From: Bacillota bacterium
GTDB taxonomy: Bacteria > Bacillota > Dethiobacteria > DTU022
Assembly (NCBI GenBank): GCA_030611385.1
Contig: JAUWPV010000017.1
Span: 1-33,336 of the forward strand
DNA length: 33,336 nucleotides
Direction: 5' to 3'
Part shown: positions 1 through 7,157 of the stretch, piece after piece
Layout of the letters: every line of letters starts with the position of its first letter
How positions within the stretch are numbered: position 1 is the stretch's first letter
Made by a program: the position numbers and the translations under genes
Notes under the pieces: model-generated
The model's input: the letters and a program-made list of their open reading frames with translations, nothing else
What the model was told of the DNA's origin: nothing
The model's database searches: none

Positions 1-32
1 ATTTTTTCGTCTACTAAGCGAACTAAATCCAT
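1..32 (-). CDS. 5' end of an unidentified gene, cut by the window edge
   Basis: An ATG on the minus strand at 32-30 opens a frame reading MDLVRLVDEK that stays open to the first base of the window. Upstream on the same strand lie GAGG about 6 bases before the ATG and GGAGG a little further back, plus a possible promoter at 88-116. Ten residues are too few to identify a product. The call rests on frame, ribosome-binding context and promoter only, and it could be chance. Confidence 0.4.
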   Translation of the reverse strand, partial: MDLVRLVDEK

Positions 33-85
33 GAGGAACCTCTGCCTCCTTCGGGGGGTTATTCTTGCTGAATACGAGGTTCCTC
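33..85 (-). promoter_or_regulatory. Leader hairpin abutting the truncated gene
   Basis: A perfect 10-base inverted repeat (GAGGAACCTC at 33-42, GAGGTTCCTC at 76-85) encloses two smaller stems: CCTCC-TTCG-GGGGG near 45-58 and ATTC/GAAT at 61-64 and 70-73. This gives a small three-way junction. Read on the minus strand, the 3' arm holds the GAGG just before the ATG at 32, so the structure could mask the ribosome binding site. Read on the plus strand, the inner stem pairs better (G-U instead of A-C) and a T-rich tract follows, so a terminator of an upstream plus-strand transcript is the alternative. Confidence 0.45.
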
Positions 86-87
86 TT

Positions 88-116
88 TCTATATGTCTTG
101 CAGTCTTCCCTGCAAA
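88..116 (-). promoter_or_regulatory. Possible sigma-A promoter for the truncated gene
   Basis: On the minus strand TTTGCA (116-111) and TATAGA (93-88) are separated by 17 bases. Each box matches four of six consensus positions. Transcription would start close to the 5' arm of the hairpin at 76-85. The TTTGCA box overlaps a short inverted repeat (TTGCAG/CTGCAA at 98-103 and 110-115). Confidence 0.3.
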
Positions 117-275
117 TACCTACAGTAACTTTACACTAACAAAACCACGTGGTTAATCAGCGATAATGTCGCCATGAGTAAAGGCGATATTTTCTGGAAA
201 CCTAAAGAAACGAAAAGAGTCAATGTAGTGGAACAGTTAGTGCGAGGCACCAGTGGATAAGACGCCAGCAGATAG

Positions 276-305
276 TTGACACAATCGGAAAATAAAAAGT
301 ATAAT
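276..305 (+). promoter_or_regulatory. Consensus sigma-A promoter for the small CxC/CxxC gene
   Basis: A perfect TTGACA (276-281) and a perfect TATAAT (300-305) are separated by 18 bases. Transcription would start near 312, leaving about 35 bases of leader before the ATG at 348. A 12-base palindrome, AACCACGTGGTT, lies further upstream at 143-154 and could be an operator, although nothing else links it to this promoter. Confidence 0.75.
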
Positions 306-347
306 TACGCTAACAGGGTCCTATACAGAAAATGAGGTGACATGCAT

Positions 348-746
348 ATGAAGGACAATCCGGTTGTCGGTGATTTTCAGGAAACGGTGTCGGAGGTTTT
401 AATCCGCCATCGCAGCATTCTCGACTGCCTGTCCAAATACCAGGAATCGACTGCCCGAGTCAATCGCAGTGTGATTAAAACCGTCACTGACTGCGGCTGT
501 ATCTCGATTATTGCCAATAAAAAACAGTACCCCCCGATGGACTCGCTCAAAGATTGCGCAAAGTATATGGACTCCCATATAAAAGGAAAGATGTGCGAAC
601 ACTGCCGGGAGGTAATTGCCGAAGAAATCGGCAAACACCTCTTCTACCTGACTGCCCTGTGCAATACCCTCGACTACAAGCTGGAAGACCTTTTTGAACT
701 GGAGCACAATCGCATCAACACTCTCGGCCATTTCATGCTCTCCTGA
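348..746 (+). CDS. Small conserved-looking protein with CxC and CxxC motifs, function unknown
   Basis: Encodes about 132 residues, predicted soluble and helical. Two ATG codons lie in frame at 342 and 348. GAGGTG at 334-339 leaves only 2 bases before the first but 8 before the second, so 348 is preferred. Four cysteines form a DCGC pair (Cys49, Cys51) and a CEHC pair (Cys83, Cys86), which could bind a metal. The C-terminal third (AEEIGKHLFYLTALCNTL and onward) resembles the helical, acidic pattern of MazG-like proteins, but the usual MazG metal-binding EExxE signature is not clear, so no enzymatic role is claimed. A consensus promoter at 276-305 suggests steady expression as a single gene. 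It converges with radA; the 61 bases between them show no clear terminator. I do not recognise the family with certainty. Confidence 0.75.
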   Translation: MKDNPVVGDFQETVSEVLIRHRSILDCLSKYQESTARVNRSVIKTVTDCGCISIIANKKQYPPMDSLKDCAKYMDSHIKGKMCEHCREVIAEEIGKHLFYLTALCNTLDYKLEDLFELEHNRINTLGHFMLS

Positions 747-807
747 TTAGCCACTTTATATTTATTTTTTCCGGTTCATCGGCGCTCCGCACTTTGCCTT
801 CCGCCCT

Positions 808-2172
808 TTATGGCAGTAGGGCAACGCCGATTGCTTCCTTAATATTATCTGCACCGACCAACTGCAAACCCCTGAATTCACCCGCCCCTTTCTTCAACTC
901 GTCCTGATTGACCTGAGGCAGGATAAAGCGTTTGAAACCGAGTTTCAGCGCTTCGTTCAGGCGCTGCCTGATCCTGCTGACCGGACGGATTTCACCGGTC
1001 AGACCTACCTCGCCGACAGCGACAGTGTCGCCGTTTAAGCTTTTTCCCTTTAAGCTGGAAGTCAGGCTCAGGGCTAAAGCCAGGTCAGAAGCCGGTTCAT
1101 AAAGACGCACTCCGCCGACCACGTTGACAAAGGTATCGAGCCCGAAGAATGAGATGCCGGCATGCTTTTCGAGCACAGCCATGACCAGGGCAACCCGGTT
1201 CAGGTCGATCCCGGCGGAAGTACGCCGCGGTGTCGGGTAGCTCGACGGAACCACCAGCGACTGAATCTCAACCAGAAGCGGCCTGGTTCCTTCCATACTC
1301 GCCGTAATTACCGCCCCCGGAGATTGCTCCTGGCGCTGCGTAATAAAGAGGTGCGAGGGATTGGCCACTTCGATCATCCCTTCCGCCTCCATCATAAAAA
1401 CCCCGATTTCATTGGTTGAGCCGAAACGGTTCTTGACTCCGCGCAGGATCCGGAAGTTGTGGTAGCGGTCTCCCTCCAGGTAGAGTACACAATCGACCAT
1501 GTGCTCGAGCAGACGTGGCCCGGCCATGATCCCTTCCTTGGTTACGTGCCCGACCAGAAAAACTGCAATGTTTTCTTCCTTAGCCAAACGGATCAATTCG
1601 GCAGTGGCCCCGCGCACCTGGCTGACACTGCCGGGCACGCCGTCTACCTCACTGCGGTAAACCGACTGCACCGAATCAACGATCAATACGTCCGGTTTAA
1701 GCGAAGCTGTGGTTTCCAGGAGAATTTCAAGCTCGGTAATCGCCGCCGCATAAAACTCTTCCTTTATGTTCAAACGTTCCGCGCGCATCCTGATCTGGTG
1801 CAACGACTCCTCACCGCTGGCGTAAAAGACTTTCTTTTTCCCGGCCAAACAGGCAGCCGCCTGCAGCAGTAAAGTTGATTTGCCGATACCGGGATCGCCA
1901 CCCAGCAAGATCACCGACCCGGAAACCACCCCTCCGCCGAGAACCCGGTCGAATTCGCCGATACCGCTGACAAAGCGTTCTTCGGCCGCCGCCTGTATCT
2001 TGTGCAGGTGAACAACCTCAGCTCTGACCTTTGCCGCCGCCGACCGCCGGGCAGGTACCGCAATAATCTCAGCTATCGTATTCCATTCGTTACAGCCGGG
2101 GCAGCGCCCCAGCCACTTCTGGGTTTCATGACCGCAACTGCTGCAGCAGAAAGACGTCATCTTCTTCGCCAC
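808..2172 (-). CDS. radA: DNA repair protein RadA
   Basis: RadA is a RecA-like ATPase that promotes branch migration during recombinational repair. The 454-residue product shows the full family layout. An N-terminal zinc finger (Cys10, Cys13, Cys24, Cys27) is followed by the Walker A motif GDPGIGKST (about residues 92-100), the RadA-specific KNRFG motif (247-251) and a C-terminal Lon-protease-like domain. The frame is open much further upstream, but that part overlaps nfo and has no resemblance to RadA. GTG at 2172 gives the typical VAKKMTSF start and lies 8 bases after AGGGAG. A GTG at 2181 overlaps that ribosome binding site, and an ATG at 2160 is a weaker option. In many Bacillota radA follows clpC; here it is separated from ctsR-clpC by about 18 kb and lies just downstream of nfo. 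Confidence 0.95.
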   Translation of the reverse strand: MAKKMTSFCCSSCGHETQKWLGRCPGCNEWNTIAEIIAVPARRSAAAKVRAEVVHLHKIQAAAEERFVSGIGEFDRVLGGGVVSGSVILLGGDPGIGKSTLLLQAAACLAGKKKVFYASGEESLHQIRMRAERLNIKEEFYAAAITELEILLETTASLKPDVLIVDSVQSVYRSEVDGVPGSVSQVRGATAELIRLAKEENIAVFLVGHVTKEGIMAGPRLLEHMVDCVLYLEGDRYHNFRILRGVKNRFGSTNEIGVFMMEAEGMIEVANPSHLFITQRQEQSPGAVITASMEGTRPLLVEIQSLVVPSSYPTPRRTSAGIDLNRVALVMAVLEKHAGISFFGLDTFVNVVGGVRLYEPASDLALALSLTSSLKGKSLNGDTVAVGEVGLTGEIRPVSRIRQRLNEALKLGFKRFILPQVNQDELKKGAGEFRGLQLVGADNIKEAIGVALLP

Positions 2173-2243
2173 CAAAACCACTCCCTGATCTGTGTTATGA
2201 GAATTTAAACTGAAATGATATTGTTTCGTAGTATTAATTGTTA

Positions 2244-3077
2244 TTATAGAAGACTCCGCAGTTTTTCTAGGTTGGTGCGATCCCAATCGGTGCCATTTTC
2301 CGGTGTTTCGAGGATAAAGGGGAAATCTTCCGGCCAGCCGTAATTGAGGATGGCGCCGAAACCCTCCGATAAGATATTGCCCTCGCCGATGTGGGCGTGG
2401 CGGTCGACCCGCGCACCGCATTTGACCCCGGTATCATTGACGTGGATGACGTGCAGGTGCTCCAGGCTGACATACTTGTCGAGCTCGCCCAGTGTTTTCT
2501 CCGCCGCCGGGGCGCTGCCGATATCATAGCCGGCCGCCCAGGCATGGGCGGTATCGATACAGACACCCAGTTTGCCCTTCGGGAAAGCTTTAAGGATATC
2601 GCCCAGTTCTGAGAAATTCGACCCCAGAGCGGTGCCGCTGCCGGCGGTATTCTCCAGCAGCAGTTTTACCGAGTCGGGCCAGTCGGGCAACCCTTCGCCG
2701 ATACTTTCGATTATCTGGGTTAAGCCTCTCTCCACACCCTGTCCGCCGTGGTTGCCGGTATGTAAGACCACATACCGAGCCCCGTAGAAACAAGCTCGTT
2801 CCATTGTTTCACCCAGTAATTTTTTCGATCGGATCAGAAATTCCTGGTTATTTGTGGCCAAGTTGATCAGGTAGGCAGAGTGGATTACCAGCGGGGAGAT
2901 GCTGAACTCTTCGAGCAGGGCAGAGCGTTTCTCGATCTCGGAGTTTTCGAGCCTGCCCATCTGCCAGCCGGTCGGGTTACCGGGGAAAATCTGGATCGCC
3001 TGGCAGCCGATTTCGGCCACTCTTTTTACATTTACCGCAAACCCGCCTTTTTGGGGCATGTGTACTCCCAGACGCAC
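2244..3077 (-). CDS. nfo: Deoxyribonuclease IV (endonuclease IV)
   Basis: An AP endonuclease of base-excision repair that cuts 5' of abasic sites using a trinuclear zinc centre in a TIM barrel. The 277-residue length is normal for the family. The metal-ligand motifs appear in order: VIHSAYLINLA, VVLHTGNHGG, LLLENTAGSG, GVCIDTAHAWAAGYD, VIHVNDTG, DRHAHIGEG and ILETPENG. The start codon is GTG at 3077, with GGAGGT six bases upstream (3084-3089). The gene runs in the same direction as radA, 71 bases away, and the two may form a small repair transcript. Confidence 0.95.
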   Translation of the reverse strand: MRLGVHMPQKGGFAVNVKRVAEIGCQAIQIFPGNPTGWQMGRLENSEIEKRSALLEEFSISPLVIHSAYLINLATNNQEFLIRSKKLLGETMERACFYGARYVVLHTGNHGGQGVERGLTQIIESIGEGLPDWPDSVKLLLENTAGSGTALGSNFSELGDILKAFPKGKLGVCIDTAHAWAAGYDIGSAPAAEKTLGELDKYVSLEHLHVIHVNDTGVKCGARVDRHAHIGEGNILSEGFGAILNYGWPEDFPFILETPENGTDWDRTNLEKLRSLL

Positions 3078-3123
3078 GGCTTTACCTCCGCTGTAGTCAA
3101 TATAGTTGGAAAATTAAATCAGT

Positions 3124-4320
3124 CTAGTATTGTTCCCCTTCCCGGTCGGTCAGGAAGGCCAGCATATTGCGGTATGCTTTCCGGTCAATCTGCAGTATCT
3201 GGTTGATCTCTGTGAACTTGCGGCGCACGCTCGCCGTCGAGACACCGTAAGCGGCGGCCAGCTCTTTCTGGGTCAGTCCGAGAAAATGGAATCGGGCCAG
3301 GCAGTATTCAAGCCCGGCGGCCCAGGTCTGCGGCCGATCGACGCGCGGGCCCTGCGGGTAAACCTGGTTGATGAAGTCGAGCCAGATCGCCTCGGCATCA
3401 TCGTAAAATTCTTGACTGTAATAGGCGCTGCGACGCATATTGGCAATGGTGCATTCGATCACCTGCTGCCATTTCCCTTCCCAGATCGGCGCCGGCGGAG
3501 GGTAGTCGCGCAGGCTGATCTCGCGGAAACGCCCCTCTTTATAGACGCGGCATCGGCCGGCCGGGTTTACTCTTTTCAGCTCGAGCAGAGCTACCTGGCG
3601 CAGTCTCTCGTTGACCCAGGGGTTGGCCGCAAAGTCAGCCAGGCTGGCCCGGGCCGTCTCGCAATCTGCGTCACCGTAAAGCCTGACAATCGCCTCTTTT
3701 AAGAAATCGCCGCCCTGGTAGAGGCCCCATTGCAGAGTTTGCTGAAAGCTCTCATTTTCCAGAAGGCGTTCTCTGAACTGTACCCTGTTCAGGTTCTCGA
3801 TCAGCCCGAGCAGCGCATCGTTTTCGGCAGCGTTGAGTCCGCGGTTGTAGGCTTCGCTGTCATCTTCGTCTTCCATTGAGAGCAGCAGGTCCTCGGCTTC
3901 CTCGGCCATGTCACCATCCGGCGTGGCATGCAGGTATTTGAGCAGGCAGCGTTTCGCTTCAAGAAGATCTTCCATCAACCCGTAATTAATGGCCATAAAG
4001 AAGTAGCACTCGGTCAGCTCAGCATCCATGTTCTGGACGATATGCTTGAAAATATAATTGGCCTCTTTCAGCCGATCAACCTTGCTGAGCAGACAGGCCA
4101 GGTTGTAATGGTTTAAAGGGTCGTCCGGACCGGCTTCGACCGCCTTCTGCAGGTAGAGCAGGGCCTTGGAGAGCCTGTTTTTCTGGTTGTAGTAAGTGCC
4201 CTTTTGGGCGTAATAAGAAGCATCCTGGGCGATGGGGATCACCTTCAGACTGCGATCAGCGGTTTTCAGTATTCCTCTGGGCTTATCGGCTCTTCCCAAC
4301 TCTTTCACCGTCACTCTCAT
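3124..4320 (-). CDS. TPR protein with C-terminal helix-turn-helix
   Basis: A soluble protein of about 398 residues with three visible parts. TPR-like helical repeats (AQKGTYYNQKNRLSKALLYL, then repeats around NHYNLACLLSKVDRLKEANY and ECYFFMAINYGL) occupy roughly residues 30-140. A long helical middle region includes an acidic MEDEDDSEAYN stretch. A C-terminal helix-turn-helix follows (LTQKELAAAYGVSTASVRRKF). The combination suggests a DNA-binding or scaffold protein, but I do not know its target. The frame opens at 4374, but ATG 4320 has AAGGGA about 8 bases upstream and gives an ordinary MRVTVKELG start, so it is preferred; the longer form cannot be excluded. No neighbour points to a function. 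Confidence 0.7.
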   Translation of the reverse strand: MRVTVKELGRADKPRGILKTADRSLKVIPIAQDASYYAQKGTYYNQKNRLSKALLYLQKAVEAGPDDPLNHYNLACLLSKVDRLKEANYIFKHIVQNMDAELTECYFFMAINYGLMEDLLEAKRCLLKYLHATPDGDMAEEAEDLLLSMEDEDDSEAYNRGLNAAENDALLGLIENLNRVQFRERLLENESFQQTLQWGLYQGGDFLKEAIVRLYGDADCETARASLADFAANPWVNERLRQVALLELKRVNPAGRCRVYKEGRFREISLRDYPPPAPIWEGKWQQVIECTIANMRRSAYYSQEFYDDAEAIWLDFINQVYPQGPRVDRPQTWAAGLEYCLARFHFLGLTQKELAAAYGVSTASVRRKFTEINQILQIDRKAYRNMLAFLTDREGEQY

Positions 4321-4395
4321 CTGTGTGTTCCCTTGAACATCTCTGATTTTTACCTTCTGCAGAGAGCAAAGCATATCCTGCCTGATCTATAGAAA

Positions 4396-4417
4396 TAATA
4401 CCGGGGGAAAACGGTAT
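4396..4417 (-). terminator. Possible terminator of the YhaM-like gene
   Basis: ATACCG and CGGTAT (about 4399-4404 and 4411-4416) pair over an 8-base loop. On the minus strand the hairpin is followed by TATTTCTATAG, a weak U tract. It lies about 60 bases downstream of the stop of the exoribonuclease gene and just upstream of the TPR/HTH gene. Confidence 0.35.
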
Positions 4418-4448
4418 GGGGACACACCTCCTACAGAGGAATGCCCCC
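4418..4448. repeat. Palindromic REP-like element
   Basis: GGGG (4418-4421) and CCCC (4444-4447) flank an inner stem CCTC/GAGG (4427-4430 and 4436-4439) with a CTACA loop. GC-rich palindromes of the form GGGGACA...CCTC...GAGG...CCCC resemble the dispersed repetitive extragenic palindromes seen in many bacteria. Only one copy is present in the window, so its repetitive nature is an inference. Confidence 0.4.
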
Positions 4449-4474
4449 GTCTTGTTTTAAATAATGGTAATAGA

Positions 4475-5464
4475 TCAGTTACCTTGTTCATCTTGCCCAT
4501 TGGCAAGGCTGATGAAGATGCTTCGCTCCAAAAAGCGGGCCCAATCTGTCCAGGCGCCGCTCTCGGGAACATGCCTCTGCATGATTTTGACAAACTGGTT
4601 CATCCGGGCGCTGATCAGGTCAGCGTGGAAAAGGGCGAAAGCATGGATAGTCTTCGGCACCTCCGGCGAACCCCATTCGCGCATACCGTGGTGGGATAAA
4701 ATCATATGTTCCAGCTCCAGCTTCAGGGCAAGCGGAAAGTCGGGTAAATCGGCCAGTTTCTGATCAAGCATCTCTTTGCCGATGCTGATGTGGCCAACCA
4801 GTTTGCCCCGGGCGGTGAAGTCGAAACTGATGCTGTCCTGACGATACTCTTCAATCTTGCCGATGTCATGCAGAATGGCCCCGGTAAGCAGTAGATCAGT
4901 TTGAATTTGCTGCGGGTAGAGCGTAGCCAAATTGCGGCAGACGGCGACAACCTCAAGAGTATGTTCGAGCAGGCCGCCGACACAGTTGTGATGAATCGTC
5001 CGTGCCGCCGGGGACAGGGCAAAACGACGGGCAAATTCACTGTCACTGAAAAATGCCTCCAGAAGGGTTTTCAGGTGCTTATCCTGCACAACCCCTGCGA
5101 TCACCGTTTTTAGCTCAGCAACCATCTCGGCCTGATCGCGCTCCGCGATCTGCTGGAAGAAGGCCCGATTCACTTTCAGCGGGTCGAGTTTGCGCATATC
5201 ACCGACTACTATCTGGGGGCCGTGGTAGTCGCTGACCGAACCGCGAACGAAGACAACGTCATCCTGCAGCACAGCCTCTTCCCCCGATGGTGGGTCCCAC
5301 ATTACCGCCTTGACCCGCCCGCTGACGTCGCCCAGGGTCAGCTTTAAAAAGTATTCGCCGGCACGGTGCGGCGAAGAAAAAACGGTTCGGTTCATTTCAA
5401 GCACTATGGCCTGGGTTTCGACTTCGTCACCGACGCGCAAATCTTTAATCATCTGTTTTTTCAT
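4475..5464 (-). CDS. yhaM: YhaM-type 3'-5' exoribonuclease (OB fold plus HD domain)
   Basis: YhaM is a 3'-5' exoribonuclease of Gram-positive bacteria that trims RNA ends in the cytoplasm. The 329-residue product has an N-terminal OB-fold (IKDLRVGDEVETQAIV to about residue 110). A metal-dependent HD domain follows, with GGLLEHTLEVV, the AILHDIGKIEEY HD pair and a downstream ILSHHGMREWGSPEVPKT histidine cluster. The length is close to the B. subtilis protein. A GTG at 5473 lies inside the CAGGTG ribosome binding site; ATG 5464 has correct six-base spacing and starts MKKQMIKDL, so it is chosen. It is first in its transcription unit. The large gene-free region to the right lies upstream of it and also carries the divergent promoter for the exported protein gene. 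Confidence 0.9.
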   Translation of the reverse strand: MKKQMIKDLRVGDEVETQAIVLEMNRTVFSSPHRAGEYFLKLTLGDVSGRVKAVMWDPPSGEEAVLQDDVVFVRGSVSDYHGPQIVVGDMRKLDPLKVNRAFFQQIAERDQAEMVAELKTVIAGVVQDKHLKTLLEAFFSDSEFARRFALSPAARTIHHNCVGGLLEHTLEVVAVCRNLATLYPQQIQTDLLLTGAILHDIGKIEEYRQDSISFDFTARGKLVGHISIGKEMLDQKLADLPDFPLALKLELEHMILSHHGMREWGSPEVPKTIHAFALFHADLISARMNQFVKIMQRHVPESGAWTDWARFLERSIFISLANGQDEQGN

Positions 5465-5473
5465 CTGATTCAC

Positions 5474-5878
5474 CTGACCGTTCTATTCTTAAATAGCGTG
5501 GTTCCGCTCCTTAATTTAACATATAAATTGGCAGAAGGGTAGGGTTGGAGGCCGAAAGTGTGTTAAAATAAGCTAATCCGCCATTAATTAATAGAAACTT
5601 GTTGAAAACAGCAGGATGTTAACCGTTCCTTAACAATTCGACCATTATAGCAAATATTATTAATGTGATGCATTATGTTTTCGAATGTAAAACAAGCGTC
5701 GGGCGCGTCGCCAATCTGGTTATTCTGCCCTGACGCACAGCATAATATACCTTAAACAAAGGCTGATCACCTGTTTACGGCTACCGGCGCGGCCTGCCCG
5801 GGTCTTTCTACAGGCTTGAGAAGAACGGCTATTTCTTAACATTTTCATAATATTTCTTCATATTTTTATAAAAACCTA
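5474..5878. other. Gene-free region between yhaM and the first exported protein
   Basis: About 400 bases without a plausible coding frame on either strand. It contains an imperfect 8-pair hairpin (5696-5703 with 5729-5736, one G-U pair), a small GTTAA/TTAAC hairpin near 5619-5635, and A+T-rich blocks, the densest at 5838-5876 just before the promoter. No tRNA, riboswitch or CRISPR signature was recognised. It probably carries the yhaM promoter and upstream elements for the strong plus-strand promoter. Confidence 0.5.
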
Positions 5879-5907
5879 TTGACAAGTTGGAATCCGGATG
5901 ATAGATT
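5879..5907 (+). promoter_or_regulatory. Strong sigma-A promoter of exported protein gene 1
   Basis: Perfect TTGACA (5879-5884), 17-base spacer, TAGATT (5902-5907). The A+T-rich tract immediately upstream could act as an UP element. The leader to the GTG at 5975 is about 60 bases. Confidence 0.75.
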
Positions 5908-5974
5908 AATAAACAGCGAGGTCCTTTATGTAAGGCAAGATATTATTAAAACTTTGAAAGGAAGTGTTTAACAA

Positions 5975-6880
5975 GTGAAAAGAACAATCGCATTGGCATT
6001 AGCTGTAGCATTAGTACTGGCTTTCGCCGCACCGGTTTTGGCACAGTCCATTACCCACAGTGCAACTTATGAAATGGACGGCACCATTACCATGAAGAAG
6101 CAGATGGGCCACCTTTGCAACACTGGCGCAGAAATTAAGCAGACCATCGCGGGCAACGGCGTAATGAGCAAAGTCCAGACCGTTTCTATGATTCCTGGCA
6201 GAATCACAATGGATGACGCAAACGACTACGTAGCAGGCGCAACCTCCCTGACCGTAACCACCGTTTGGGAACTCTGCACACCTCCGAAGTATATCTATGA
6301 TGATGGCACCTATGAAGGCATTGTTCATCCAGCCTACCTGTATCCGATGGCTGGCGGTGCTACTTCCACACCTCGCATATGGGCAGGAGTACCGAACGGT
6401 GCATTGGCTGAAGGAGTATGGAATGGTGGTTATAACGTTTCTGAGATAGTTGACTTTAATGAATTTGAAGCAGTCAGCGACCAGATCTGGGCAGTTCAGG
6501 TTGCCGCAGATCCTGGTTTCTCAGGCAACTTATCCCAGAGCGGCGTAGCAGCTTACGGTCGTTTTGATGGAACTGACTATTTCAACATAGATGATGATAC
6601 GTTTGACGACGTAGCTGACGACAGCTGGGGCTGGGAAAATGACGATTGGGGCGTAGTAATAGGTGCTGACTTTGTCGGCGACTACTTCACCATGAATCAG
6701 AATGCCCGCACCTCTCAGGGCACTCTGAAGCGCTACATCAGCGTCAGCAGCCCATGGAGCCATGGTTACCTGATGGAAGACATGAGCGTTGTCGGCAAGT
6801 CTGATATCACAGAAGCATTTGCCCTTGCCAACCTTCCGGCTGGCGCAGACATTCCGGGCCTGTGGTATGACCTCTTCTAG
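5975..6880 (+). CDS. Exported protein of unknown function, paralog 1
   Basis: A 301-residue protein with a clear Sec signal peptide: KR, a hydrophobic core, and probable signal peptidase I cleavage after VLA at residue 23. The mature part lacks a further membrane segment and is acidic, with an Asp-rich stretch near residues 205-232 (DDDTFDDVADD, then ENDDWG) that could bind calcium. It aligns by eye with the next gene: DQIWAVQVAADPGFSG with GQIWYTQVMTNPGHSG, FVGDYFTMNQNARTSQGTLKR with YVGNYFNIDQFAYTSGGELKR (aligned blocks), and an identical C-terminal WYDLF. The start is GTG, behind AAAGGAAG at 5957-5964. It has its own promoter and a strong terminator. I do not recognise the family; a cell-surface or extracellular structural role is only a guess. 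No secretion, sortase or S-layer anchoring motif is visible. Confidence 0.85.
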   Translation: MKRTIALALAVALVLAFAAPVLAQSITHSATYEMDGTITMKKQMGHLCNTGAEIKQTIAGNGVMSKVQTVSMIPGRITMDDANDYVAGATSLTVTTVWELCTPPKYIYDDGTYEGIVHPAYLYPMAGGATSTPRIWAGVPNGALAEGVWNGGYNVSEIVDFNEFEAVSDQIWAVQVAADPGFSGNLSQSGVAAYGRFDGTDYFNIDDDTFDDVADDSWGWENDDWGVVIGADFVGDYFTMNQNARTSQGTLKRYISVSSPWSHGYLMEDMSVVGKSDITEAFALANLPAGADIPGLWYDLF

Positions 6881-6924
6881 AATCGCTTCAATTTAACAAG
6901 TGTTCGTTAGCCTCGCTGATATTT

Positions 6925-6960
6925 AAAAACAGGGGAGATTAATTTCTTCCCTGTTTTTTT
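6925..6960 (+). terminator. Intrinsic terminator of exported protein gene 1
   Basis: AAAAACAGGG (6925-6934) pairs with CCCTGTTTTT (6949-6958), extended inward by GAGA/TCTT-type pairs, and runs into a T stretch to 6960. The position, 45 bases after the stop codon, separates this gene from its paralog. Confidence 0.9.
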
Positions 6961-7034
6961 ATTATCACACTTTTTGCCTTGATCTCTATAAACTTGCGCT
7001 GTTTGGATCCCATCCCACTTTGACCGGAATTAGT

Positions 7035-7063
7035 TTGACAGGGTTTAATTATCATGCTATATT
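7035..7063 (+). promoter_or_regulatory. Sigma-A promoter of exported protein gene 2
   Basis: Perfect TTGACA (7035-7040), 17-base spacer, TATATT (7058-7063). The leader is about 88 bases. Together with the terminator at 6925-6960 this makes the second paralog a separate transcription unit. Confidence 0.75.
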
Positions 7064-7157
7064 TGGAAAGGTATTTGCGTGGAATTGGCAAATGGATCAC
7101 TATGATTATAAACGTTATAGAAACATGGATTATTCGATGAAGGGAAGTGTTTAACAG

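Noticed and set aside
33-115. Known riboswitch or T-box upstream of the first genes
   Set aside because: None of the conserved T-box, cobalamin, FMN or SAM core motifs is present; only simple stems are seen.
174-260. A 28-codon plus-strand frame beginning MSKGDIFWKPKETKRV
   Set aside because: No ribosome binding site before the ATG and no recognisable domain. It is too short to support, although it could be a decayed gene start.
2173-2421. Upstream extension of the radA frame
   Set aside because: It overlaps nfo on the same strand, lacks RadA similarity and has no ribosome binding site; the family start VAKKMTSF lies at 2172.
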